DNA from: Comamonadaceae bacterium PBBC1
Lineage (GTDB): Bacteria; Pseudomonadota; Gammaproteobacteria; Burkholderiales; Burkholderiaceae_C
Assembly (NCBI GenBank): GCA_002256145.1
Contig: NKIP01000004.1
Location: 124,001-188,000 of the forward strand
Direction of reading: 5' to 3'
DNA: 64,000 nt
The translations under genes and the position numbers were made by a program. Shown piece after piece: positions 1 to 6,095 of the stretch; within the stretch, counting starts at the first letter, position 1; each line of letters begins with the position of its first letter. The notes under the pieces were generated by a model. The model searched no databases and had not been told where the DNA came from. It saw only the letters and a list, made by a program, of their open reading frames with translations.

Positions 1-1
1 A

Positions 2-163
2 AGTTTCAGCTACATCTCCTGCCTGAACAACCACGCCCAGTGGATTGAGGCTTTGGCCGACATCAGCCTGGGGCACATGCAGGGCTGGGATTTGTCAGCG
101 CCGGATGCCAAGGCGCTGGCCGCCAGCCGGGAGCGGGCTTTGGCGCATGGGGCGAAAACTTAA
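2..163 (+). CDS. hemH: Ferrochelatase, C-terminal end (partial)
   Basis: This is the last 53 codons of a gene that starts before the window. The visible residues include YISCLNNHAQWIEALADI, followed by a GHMQGW segment. These match the C-terminal end of proteobacterial ferrochelatases, where YIPCLN and a final helix ending in QGW are typical. Ferrochelatase inserts Fe2+ into protoporphyrin IX in the last step of haem synthesis. The catalytic part is outside the window, so the call rests only on this C-terminal signature. The tail after the family signature (about 25 residues, ending AHGAKT) is poorly conserved. Confidence 0.72.
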   Translation, partial: SFSYISCLNNHAQWIEALADISLGHMQGWDLSAPDAKALAASRERALAHGAKT

Positions 164-323
164 GGGATAGATTTTTTGGAGGGGCCTCACGGTGAGGGCT
201 CCTGCAAACACCATATATCCGCACCACCGACAAAACATAAATGGGTCAGCACACCCAAACCGACACACCCTGTCGCAGATGATTTTTAGAATTTCCTGGT
301 CACACCGCACCCAGGAAATTCAC

Positions 324-482
324 ATGCAAAAGCTCTTGATCCGCATCGCAGTCATCGTGGCCGCCGTGTATTTTTCATGGCTTGCGCTCCTCGTATTTCT
401 GGCGCTGCTGCGCTTGCTTTTGCCCTGGTTGCTGCTGGCAGGACTGGCGTACCTCATTTGGCGCGTTGTGACACCCTCCTGA
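324..482 (+). CDS. Small hydrophobic membrane protein (52 aa)
   Basis: A 52-residue ORF starts at an ATG preceded by AGGAAATTCAC, which contains an acceptable ribosome binding site (AGGA). A longer reading from 192 exists but has no such signal. After MQKLLIR almost the whole protein is hydrophobic, with two closely spaced membrane segments (about residues 7-29 and 31-47) and a short polar end RVVTPS. No family is recognised. It stands 160 bp after the ferrochelatase gene and 24 bp before the next ORF on the same strand, so it may be co-transcribed with that ORF. Confidence 0.5.
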   Translation: MQKLLIRIAVIVAAVYFSWLALLVFLALLRLLLPWLLLAGLAYLIWRVVTPS

Positions 483-506
483 AAACCAACGCTCCCAGGC
501 ACCCGC

Positions 507-980
507 ATGAACACCCCACACACCCACACCACCGCACAGGCCCAACAAGTCGCCCACACGGGCCAGCCCCCCAGCAGCTTCGAAGAACGAATGGCCTGGC
601 TCGACACCGCCCTGGCATCCACCCTGCCCAACAAATGGCCTTCACACACCCTGTGCGAAGACCTTCATTCCGCAGAGCAGGCACTGCAGCAAGCCCAGCA
701 GCGCTATTGGCAACACGCCAGCAACAGCTTGAAGACCGCCACACAAAAGCTCAAAACAACACAGGCATTCACCCCCAAAGAAGTCCTGTTCAATGCGCTG
801 GGCGTGATCAGTGACGACGACATGTGGGCCAGCCTGCAAGCACGACAAGACCGGGTGCAAAACGATATCGCTCAAGACGACAAAACAACCGAACAACTGC
901 AAGCCCGAATTGAACAATGGGAAGCCCGACTGGAAAAGCTCCAGTCCATTCAAGCCGCCTGGGCGCACACCACACACTGA
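507..980 (+). CDS. Hypothetical coiled-coil protein (157 aa)
   Basis: The predicted cytoplasmic protein is rich in Gln, Ala, His and Thr. After a Thr/His-rich N-terminus (residues 1-20) come helical segments with heptad-like spacing, such as EQALQQAQQRYWQHASNSL and, at the end, EQLQARIEQWEARLEKLQSI, so a coiled coil is likely. There is no signal peptide and no recognised domain. The ATG at 507 follows the small membrane protein gene by 24 bp, and the next gene starts 21 bp after its stop, which suggests a three-gene unit. Function unknown. Confidence 0.6.
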   Translation: MNTPHTHTTAQAQQVAHTGQPPSSFEERMAWLDTALASTLPNKWPSHTLCEDLHSAEQALQQAQQRYWQHASNSLKTATQKLKTTQAFTPKEVLFNALGVISDDDMWASLQARQDRVQNDIAQDDKTTEQLQARIEQWEARLEKLQSIQAAWAHTTH

Positions 981-1001
981 TTTTTTACAAAAGGGAGAAC
1001 C

Positions 1002-1796
1002 ATGACACACACCACACGCAACACCAAGCGCCCGCTCTGGCACACATTGGCGGCACTGACCATCAGCGCCAGCACGCATGCCGCACACGCCGAAACCCTC
1101 GAAGGCTTTCTTGAAAAAGGCCCCGTCTGGTCATCCCTGACCACATTCAGCCAGGAATCGGGCGACAGCATTGGGCAAGTTTTTCGGAACCAATCGCCTG
1201 TAGGCAAAACCATCTTCAGCAACTGCCTGCCCGACATGCCTTGCCAAATCGAGCAAGGCCAACGGCGAAACCTTGACGCCCCGCCCGCGCAAGAATTCAA
1301 AACCCAAGCCTCCGGTTGGTTCGAAATCACGGGTGCCAAAAAGCCGCACATGGTTGCATCCATTTCCGAAACAGAAAGCACTGTCAAAACCCGCCAAGGT
1401 CAACTCACCGTGGCCGACGACAACACCCTGCGCCTGCGCGGCAAACCCGTGCTGCCCCAAATACAAGGCAACAACTTTTTGGGCATCTTGATGCACTACG
1501 AAATAGGCAACCAAGATGTGGTCCTGCTGCAAAACAGCGGCGGCAGCGCCTGCCCAGCGCTCTACCAATTTGTCATCCTGCAAGCAGGCAGCGCCAAAGC
1601 CACACCCGAATTTGGCAGCTGCTCGGACATCACATCGCCCCGTTGGGATGGCAAAAACACCGTCACCCTCGACATGCTCGGCTACGCAGGCCCCATGAAC
1701 TCAGAAAAAGAACAACGCCAAGCCGCCATGACCAAAGAAACCTACACCTACACACAAGGCCGTGTCATGCACAAAGGCAAAGAAATCAAGCCATAA
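1002..1796 (+). CDS. Exported hypothetical protein (264 aa)
   Basis: A basic N-terminus (MTHTTRNTKR) is followed by a hydrophobic stretch (about residues 12-28, LWHTLAALTISASTHAAHA) with an AHA-E cleavage site, so the mature protein is probably periplasmic or secreted. An AAAAGGGAGAACC ribosome binding site precedes the ATG. The mature part has three Cys near the ends of segments (NCLPDMPCQ, SACPAL, GSCSD), possibly forming disulphides. No family is recognised. It is the last gene of the short plus-strand run that starts at 324. Confidence 0.65.
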   Translation: MTHTTRNTKRPLWHTLAALTISASTHAAHAETLEGFLEKGPVWSSLTTFSQESGDSIGQVFRNQSPVGKTIFSNCLPDMPCQIEQGQRRNLDAPPAQEFKTQASGWFEITGAKKPHMVASISETESTVKTRQGQLTVADDNTLRLRGKPVLPQIQGNNFLGILMHYEIGNQDVVLLQNSGGSACPALYQFVILQAGSAKATPEFGSCSDITSPRWDGKNTVTLDMLGYAGPMNSEKEQRQAAMTKETYTYTQGRVMHKGKEIKP

Positions 1797-1810
1797 TTAA
1801 AATATCATTT

Positions 1811-1849
1811 TTGTTGCATTGACAGACATATTTGACTTCAATGCAACAA
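1811..1849. repeat. 12 bp perfect inverted repeat after the exported-protein gene
   Basis: TTGTTGCATTGA (1811-1822) and its exact reverse complement TCAATGCAACAA (1838-1849) are separated by 15 bases. The position, 14 bp after a stop codon and between two convergent genes, suits a transcription terminator. However, no T-run follows the stem on either strand and the loop is long, so it may instead be a protein-binding site or a mobile-element trace. Confidence 0.4.
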
Positions 1850-1866
1850 TGATTCATTGGTCAGGG

Positions 1867-2100
1867 CTATGACCAAGTTCGCGCTACAGCCCAACGCGGC
1901 ACATGCGTCCGGTACGCAGTTGCATCGGTCAGTGCGGAAATGGAATGACCCACATCACCTGACAGATCATGGGCCGCTCGCATGACGCGCAAAGCCTCAC
2001 GTAAAAATTTCTGGACACTCTCCGACGCTTGGGCACGACTGATCATGTTTCGATGAACGTGGGCCTGGGCGGCCAGCGTCTGGACATCGATGCTCAGCAC
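1867..2100 (-). pseudogene. Decayed Xre/MbcA/ParS-type antitoxin fragment
   Basis: The reading QTLAAQAHVHRNMISRAQ, followed by a segment ending REALRVMRAAHDLSGDV, matches the central helix-turn-helix part of Xre/MbcA/ParS (DUF2384) antitoxins, which typically have TLAQQAHVHRNT and LRVLRAASDLSGD. The C-terminal part normally needed (ALFWFRNEPL, then the toxin-binding helices) is missing and replaced by unrelated residues (TDATAYRTHVPRW). The N-terminus is also short: reading back in frame past the GTG meets a TAG eight codons upstream, at 2125. No RES/COG5654-type toxin follows. I read it as a frameshifted remnant. Confidence 0.5.
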
Positions 2101-2135
2101 GACGCCGAATCGCTTGTGAGTGACCTATGAAAAAT

Positions 2136-2181
2136 GGGAAAGTTCTGTAAATATTGGGAATTTCCCGCGAATAACGGGAAA
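2136..2181. promoter_or_regulatory. Three GGGAA boxes at exact 20 bp spacing with inverted partners
   Basis: GGGAA occurs at 2136, 2156 and 2176, so the spacing is exactly 20 bp (about two helical turns). Inverted partners give GGGAATTTCCC (2156-2166) and TTTCCCG/CGGGAAA (2161-2167 and 2175-2181). The array lies 36-81 bp upstream of the decayed antitoxin reading frame, where an autoregulatory operator of the former toxin-antitoxin locus would be expected. The regulatory role is inferred. Confidence 0.4.
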
Positions 2182-2230
2182 ATTTATACCCTAACTTCCC
2201 TCAAGGCAATCTGCGTACCGAGCGCCTTGG

Positions 2231-2269
2231 ATGGTATAGAAAATCATATGGTATAAAAATTGATACCAT
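2231..2269. repeat. ATGGTAT direct and inverted repeats
   Basis: ATGGTAT occurs at 2231-2237 and 2248-2254, and its complement ATACCAT at 2263-2269. The last two form a 7 bp stem with an 8-base A/T loop. The site lies about 50 bp beyond the stop of the YafQ-like toxin gene. It could be a weak terminator for the minus-strand toxin operon or an operator. No T-run supports the first idea. Confidence 0.3.
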
Positions 2270-2320
2270 CAAAATTTCGAAAAAGCCAAATAAAATCAAA
2301 AACTTACGATTCGTTGGCAT

Positions 2321-2650
2321 TTACGAGAAAAGCTCTGAGTGAGTCCCGCTACGCACAAACACCACCAAGCCAGCTTTACCCGAATCATCAAGTCTGTAGA
2401 TCAGTAGGAAATCACCGCCTACATGGCACTCACGATGGCCTAGCCAATCACCTGTCAAGGGATGGTCTAACCACTCGGGGGGTAGCGGCCCATTGTTCGC
2501 AACCAGAAGCAACATGGCCTCTTTCAGTCCATTCATGTCGTACCGACCTGAATGGGAAAGACGCTGCCAATCCTTCTGAAATTCTCTGGTGTAGTCCGAA
2601 GCCCGAGGTAAGTTTGTCCGCTTACTTGCGGCTGGCTTCTTCGAGGTCAT
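2321..2650 (-). CDS. yafQ: YafQ-like type II toxin (mRNA interferase, RelE superfamily)
   Basis: At 109 residues the length fits YafQ/RelE toxins, which cut ribosome-bound mRNA. The C-terminal half holds the family core: HPLTGDWLGHRECHVGGDFLLIYRL is spread over residues 63-86, with H63, H72, H76 and D80, and the final GTHSELFS supplies H104. These correspond to the His/Asp set used for catalysis in E. coli YafQ. The first 18 residues (MTSKKPAASKRTNLPRAS) lie within the 29 bp overlap with the antitoxin gene and just past it, so the true start may be internal, but overlapping genes are usual for this family. It is translated just after its DinJ-like antitoxin, whose binding would keep it inactive. 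Confidence 0.85.
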   Translation of the reverse strand: MTSKKPAASKRTNLPRASDYTREFQKDWQRLSHSGRYDMNGLKEAMLLLVANNGPLPPEWLDHPLTGDWLGHRECHVGGDFLLIYRLDDSGKAGLVVFVRSGTHSELFS

Positions 2651-2903
2651 TCAAGAGCGCGTCAGCAGTTGCAAAACGAGCGCGGCGGCTCTGAACAATC
2701 TGATCAGCCTCAGCGATGGCCGCACGACTGGTTTCATTCGGAGCTTTGAGCGCGAATGGCAGTTCTTTGTCCGCAACGACACGAGTCAGGAACACGCGAA
2801 CAGCATCCGAAACAGTCAGCCCCATAGAGCTAAGCGTCTCAGCAGCTTGCGCTTTGATTTTTTCGTCCACCCGAACGTGGACCATTGTGGTGGTAGCAGC
2901 CAT
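2622..2903 (-). CDS. dinJ: DinJ/RelB-family antitoxin
   Basis: The protein starts with a ribbon-helix-helix segment MVHVRVDEKIKAQAAETL, followed by LTVSDAVRVFLTRVVADKELPF, which is diagnostic of RelB/DinJ antitoxins. The C-terminal tail (residues 50-93, ending NDLEEASRK) is the expected toxin-wrapping part. I chose the ATG at 2903 because AAGAGGCA lies at good distance upstream; the longer frame from 2936 lacks a signal. The protein should neutralise the YafQ-like toxin and repress the operon. A near-perfect 21 bp palindrome at 2926-2946 is the likely operator. Confidence 0.88.
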   Translation of the reverse strand: MAATTTMVHVRVDEKIKAQAAETLSSMGLTVSDAVRVFLTRVVADKELPFALKAPNETSRAAIAEADQIVQSRRARFATADALLNDLEEASRK

Positions 2904-2925
2904 GATTGCCTCTTGAGCCAGTATA

Positions 2926-2946
2926 TTGAGATACATTGTAACTCAA
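2926..2946. promoter_or_regulatory. Palindromic operator of the dinJ-yafQ operon
   Basis: A 21 bp near-perfect palindrome with half-site TTGAGNTACA (one mismatched pair plus the central base) lies 23-43 bp upstream of the DinJ-like start. The TATTGAGATACAT part may overlap the -10 region. DinJ/RelB proteins bind such palindromes through their ribbon-helix-helix domain, so autoregulation is a reasonable inference. Confidence 0.6.
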
Positions 2947-3089
2947 TGCGCTGGTTTGGCTAGAGCGCGGCCGTCATCCCTCCTAAGCGCCAAACCATTC
3001 CCAAGAAATTCGATATTTTTTCCTGCGTATCAAGAACAAAACAAAGCCGACAAAGTGGTTTTTTCCAATATTTACGGACTTTTCACGCC

Positions 3090-3509
3090 ATGGGTGCGCT
3101 CAGCTTTGAGCCTTCCAGCGATGACCCGCACACCCCTGTCGATTGGGCACTGCAACAACTCGCACAAGAAGTGCAAAACGTAGTGCAAGGACAAGACGGC
3201 GAAACACTCCAACAGCTCATCACCCTGGGCGGATCACCCCAAGGCGCACGCCCCAAAGCCTTGGTGCAGCGCGTACCCATGCACACCTTGGCCGGTGCCC
3301 TGCATGCAGACTACCGCATCCCCAGTTGCGACTACCTCACCCTGCTGCGCATGACACGCCTCATGACACGCAGCGAGCACGAAGTCCTCAAAGCCTTCCG
3401 CCGCTGCGTCTTCAATGTCGTCTTCCATAACCGGCCATGCAACACCCCATCCGCAAAGATACGGTCAAGCGGATTGCACAAGTCATTCAAAGCCACATCA
3501 GGCGGCTGA
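3090..3509 (+). pseudogene. hipA-like toxin kinase remnant (internally deleted and truncated)
   Basis: Two blocks of the HipA serine/threonine kinase fold are joined in one frame. Residues 1-59 (MGALSFEPS, later LITLGGSPQGARPKALV) match the ATP-lobe part. Residues 61-115 (VPMHTLAGALHADYRIPS, then LLRMTRLMTR, then KAFRRCVFNVVFHNR) match the part that leads into the catalytic loop. The roughly 100 residues that normally separate them are missing, and the frame departs from the family right after HNR, where intact kinases read HNRDDHAKN. The catalytic loop and C-terminus are therefore gone. The ORF continues to 3509 with unrelated residues. A HipB partner is not seen. Confidence 0.7.
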
Positions 3510-3563
3510 GCTGAACTCTGCTGACAACGGATGCGCATGATGGCCTAAAATATTTTCGTGCCA

Positions 3564-3576
3564 TACTAATTTAGTA
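3564..3576. promoter_or_regulatory. Small palindrome before the AbrB-like/RelE-like pair
   Basis: TACTAATTTAGTA is a 13 bp palindrome around a central T. It sits 20-32 bp before the ATG of the AbrB-like gene, over the likely -10 region (CATACTAAT). This is a fitting place for autoregulation by the antitoxin; the role is inferred. Confidence 0.4.
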
Positions 3577-3595
3577 ACGCAAAAAGGAACACCTC

Positions 3596-3874
3596 ATGCA
3601 AGCCCTCGTGTCAACGCCAACGGTCAAGGTCATCGGTGCAAATGGACAAATCTCTCTCGGCAAACAATATGCGGGTCGCCAAGTTTTGGTCGAGGAACAA
3701 GAATCGGGCGTGTGGCTGATACGCACAGCAACAGTCATTCCTGACAACGAGCGCTGGCTGCATGAGACACAGGCGGCCTCGGACCTTGCTCAGGCTCTGG
3801 CATGGTCGGCAAAACACCCCGCATCCGACTCGCAAACCAATAGCCTTCTAGCCACGGCAACCCAGGGCAAGTAA
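3596..3874 (+). CDS. SpoVT/AbrB-like putative antitoxin (92 aa)
   Basis: Residues 8-45 (TVKVIGANGQISLGKQYAG, then VLVEEQESGVWLIRTATVIP) have the short beta-rich swapped-hairpin pattern of AbrB/SpoVT DNA-binding proteins, with the V.ANGQISL.K..AG core. The C-terminal half (NERWLHETQAASDLAQALAW) is probably the partner-binding part. An AAAAAGGAAC ribosome binding site supports the ATG. The gene for a RelE-like protein starts 4 bp after the stop, so the two are a likely toxin-antitoxin operon with this protein as antitoxin and repressor. Confidence 0.65.
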   Translation: MQALVSTPTVKVIGANGQISLGKQYAGRQVLVEEQESGVWLIRTATVIPDNERWLHETQAASDLAQALAWSAKHPASDSQTNSLLATATQGK

Positions 3875-3878
3875 GCCA

Positions 3879-4199
3879 ATGGGCTCCAACGACAACCCGA
3901 TTCGTCTTGATTTAAACAACCCGTTTTTTCAGGAACAGCTGTTTGCCCTGCAAAAGCCAGAGCGCAACGCTGCCATTGACACACTGCGAAAAATTCATCT
4001 TGTGAGTTGGGGACAACTCTACCGAGACAACGGTTTGAAATGGGAAAAAATCGTCAGCGTCAAACCACCGCAGGGCATTGATGCCATCTATTCATTAAGA
4101 ATCACACAGTCCCGGCGCTGCACCGCACATCGCGATGGGGAATTCCTGCGTTTCTTAACAGTGGCCCCAGACCACGACAGCACCTATGGGCGGAAATAG
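3879..4199 (+). CDS. RelE/ParE-like putative toxin (106 aa)
   Basis: The C-terminal two-thirds (LYRDNGLKWEKIVSVK, then IYSLRITQSRRCTAHRDGEFLRFLTVAPDHDSTYG) show the small alpha/beta RelE-type pattern: the Y/L-S-x-R-x-T-Q-x-x-R strand, then R.GEFLRFL, then PDHDSAY-like ends. Such proteins are encoded directly behind AbrB-like antitoxins, as here with 4 bp spacing. Expected to act on RNA at the ribosome, but the catalytic residues are not clear enough to be sure. It is the third toxin-type locus within 2 kb. Confidence 0.6.
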   Translation: MGSNDNPIRLDLNNPFFQEQLFALQKPERNAAIDTLRKIHLVSWGQLYRDNGLKWEKIVSVKPPQGIDAIYSLRITQSRRCTAHRDGEFLRFLTVAPDHDSTYGRK

Positions 4200-4706
4200 T
4201 CATCCCGCTGACCGATCCCACACCCGCCACTGACTTGCATCCATGTGCTTTTGGCACCGGTGTTTGAGCAGCCGCAAAAAATTGTCCGAGTTTTCAAAAT
4301 CACCCGTCACACAGCCTGAAGAAAACTGGTGGCAGTTGTCCATGATCACGTTGTAGTCACGCCACTGCCCCACCTGCGCCAGAGCACGCTGGGCAATGTG
4401 GCGCCCGCCCTGCGGCTCGGGGCTTTCATGGCACGACACATAAATGCTGACGGCTGGATTGAAGCCTCCGAGTTGGGCCAAAAACCCACGGGCACTGACT
4501 TGCTCGATCTCGCCATCCCCGCTCAGGTGAACGATCTCACCATCGCCCACATCAATGCCACTGTGCTCGTCCTAGCCCAAAGCCAGATCGCAATACACCA
4601 CGCAACCAGGTTCAGGCTCGACTTTGTCGAGCAGGAAGTTGTCGATCAGCGATTCGGCAATTCCGTTCAGCAACGAATTAGCAAAAAATTTAGCTGAGGT
4701 TTTCAC
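4200..4706 (-). pseudogene. LRAT-like (NlpC/P60-related) domain protein with in-frame TAG
   Basis: Read from a GTG at 4706, the frame gives a 44-residue start (MKTSAKFFANSLLNG, ending VVYCDLALG), then TAG at 4574-4572, then an uninterrupted 123 residues (DEHSGIDVGDGEIVHLSG, later YNVIMDNCHQFSSGCV, ending WRVWDRSAG). The intact relative at 16443-18089 reads CDLWLGAEHSGIHV and IKNCHEFSKNCV at the same places. The His of EHSG and the Cys of NCHxF correspond to the catalytic pair of LRAT-type papain-like enzymes, which move acyl groups or cleave lipids and peptides. The stop separates a short lead from both catalytic residues, so the product is probably inactive unless TAG is read through or translation restarts. 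The first bases overlap the end of the upstream gene. Confidence 0.7.
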
Positions 4707-5187
4707 ACTCAAAAGTATTTGAAGAAATATTTTTTACCACCCTTTCAAAATCAAGCGATTCATTAATCAAATTACAAATTACATCCAGGAAAAGCGTTTG
4801 ATCCAAAAATCGCATTTGAGCAATATGCTTAATAGAATAAACATTTACATCTTCAACTTCTTCAATAAACCAAAATCCAAATAGTTGTTCTGAGTTTCGT
4901 TTCAACAATAATGTTGACACGTTGTCTGGTAATTTTTCATCCTTCTTAAATTCCTGACTGCTTTGAACCAAAAATTGAACAATTTCACCGCCATTTCCCA
5001 CAATCACTACAACACTACTGCCAGAATTTATTGCAAATCCTAACAAACAAATATCTTCATCATTTTTTAAAAATCTCCAATCACTCACATCGCAAAAACG
5101 TAGCCAAGACTCAAAATCATTTCCAGAACAAAATTTTTCCATTTTATTCTTGAAAATTTCTTCAGAAAACAAAATATCTAAACTCAT
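4690..5187 (-). CDS. Hypothetical protein, AT-rich gene (165 aa)
   Basis: Cytoplasmic protein with no recognised domain. It has many Phe, Leu, Asp and Glu residues, a central hydrophobic strand region (ICLLGFAINSGSSVVVIVGNGG, residues 46-67) and a helical C-terminal half. The ATG at 5187 is preceded by TTTAGGAGAATTTT, a clear ribosome binding site. It starts 14 bp after the stop of the CxxC-rich protein gene and overlaps the LRAT-like pseudogene, so the three form one transcription unit. Its base composition is far more AT-rich than the housekeeping genes, a sign of horizontal origin. The size and fold would suit an immunity or SMI1/KNR4-like protein, but I cannot support that. Confidence 0.65.
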   Translation of the reverse strand: MSLDILFSEEIFKNKMEKFCSGNDFESWLRFCDVSDWRFLKNDEDICLLGFAINSGSSVVVIVGNGGEIVQFLVQSSQEFKKDEKLPDNVSTLLLKRNSEQLFGFWFIEEVEDVNVYSIKHIAQMRFLDQTLFLDVICNLINESLDFERVVKNISSNTFECENLS

Positions 5188-5201
5188 AAAATTCTCCTAA
5201 A

Positions 5202-5654
5202 TTATTTTTTAATTTTTCTTATTTTTTCATCTCCACAATCTTTACACTCATATATCATATGATGTTCAGTTTCAGAAATTTTCTCGATTCTAGGAATTAC
5301 TGGATAATCATGGGAGGTTCCATCTTCATAACTTGAATCGCATCTTACGCAACGTTTCACGACTTCGCATTGACTATTTTTTCTCAAATAAACTCCATCT
5401 AAATGAACTTCCGTAGAAGTGGTTTCATCACAATGAACGCATTTAAATATTTTCACACAGCTTTTTTCAGCATGATATTCAACCTCTTTTGGAAATTTAT
5501 GATTATCCTTTTCCATAAATTCTTTACAATCCGGGCATTCCTTTTCGAAGTGACACAAAGGCTTGCCTTTTACATTTTCATATTCTCCCGCATGAAAACC
5601 AACGGCACATTTAGCCTGCTTTGCATAGCCGATTACCGAATCAAAAAAACCCAT
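5202..5654 (-). CDS. CxxC-rich zinc-ribbon-type protein (150 aa)
   Basis: The protein carries repeated metal-binding pairs: CPDCKEF (around residue 40), CVHCDE, CVRCDSS and CKDCGDE, with His residues between them, so two zinc-ribbon folds are likely. The start at 5654 (MGFFDSVIGYAKQ) is chosen because AAAAGGTG lies six bases upstream; the GTG three codons before it is part of that site. No signal peptide. A short amphipathic N-terminus (GFFDSVIGYAKQAKCAVGF) could touch membranes. It lies between the YkgJ-like protein gene (174 bp away) and the AT-rich orphan. Function unknown. Confidence 0.65.
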   Translation of the reverse strand: MGFFDSVIGYAKQAKCAVGFHAGEYENVKGKPLCHFEKECPDCKEFMEKDNHKFPKEVEYHAEKSCVKIFKCVHCDETTSTEVHLDGVYLRKNSQCEVVKRCVRCDSSYEDGTSHDYPVIPRIEKISETEHHMIYECKDCGDEKIRKIKK

Positions 5655-5828
5655 TTTAATCACCTTTTCGAAATTTAAAAAAATAAAGCATCATTCAACA
5701 TCAAGTTGAAATGAACAACCAAAAAAAAACCACATTAATTCATTGAATTTTTAAGCATAAAAACCTCTCAAAAAATCAATTAAAACAACCGCAAAAAACA
5801 TATTTACATCCTCATTTTTATTTCACAA

Positions 5829-6095
5829 CTACAAGCTGAGACAAATTTTCAAATTTATTTGAAAAAAATCATTCCAAGAAATTTTATGGGATAAATTTTT
5901 ATCATAATAAGCCTCCACCCGACAAACCAATGGCCTAGTATCGTAAATAGTGCAACTGTTTTTAGTTTCATCGAAATGCTTGCAGATGGAATCTCCACGA
6001 TCCAACCAAACGGTTTGCGGACTGTTAGCAACCTTACGGCAGCACTTGCCACATCCGTTGCAAGGAAAGGGGGATTTAACTTGTACGCGTATCAT
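5829..6095 (-). CDS. YkgJ-family cysteine cluster protein (88 aa)
   Basis: Residues 8-20 (SPFPCNGCGKCCR) give the CxxCxxCC motif, followed by ICKHFDETKNSCTIYDTRPLVCRV with further Cys. This is the full eight-Cys pattern of the YkgJ/UPF0153 family, thought to bind zinc or an iron-sulphur cluster. At 88 residues it is at the short end for the family. Its ATG overlaps the stop of the dynamin-like gene by four bases (ATGA), so the two are translationally coupled, which argues for a shared job. Its role in that context is not known. Confidence 0.75.
   Translation of the reverse strand: MIRVQVKSPFPCNGCGKCCRKVANSPQTVWLDRGDSICKHFDETKNSCTIYDTRPLVCRVEAYYDKNLSHKISWNDFFQINLKICLSL

Noticed and set aside
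1811-1849. Intrinsic terminator at the 12 bp inverted repeat
   Set aside because: The stem is perfect, but the 15-base loop and absence of a T-run on either strand argue against a standard terminator, so it is listed only as a repeat.
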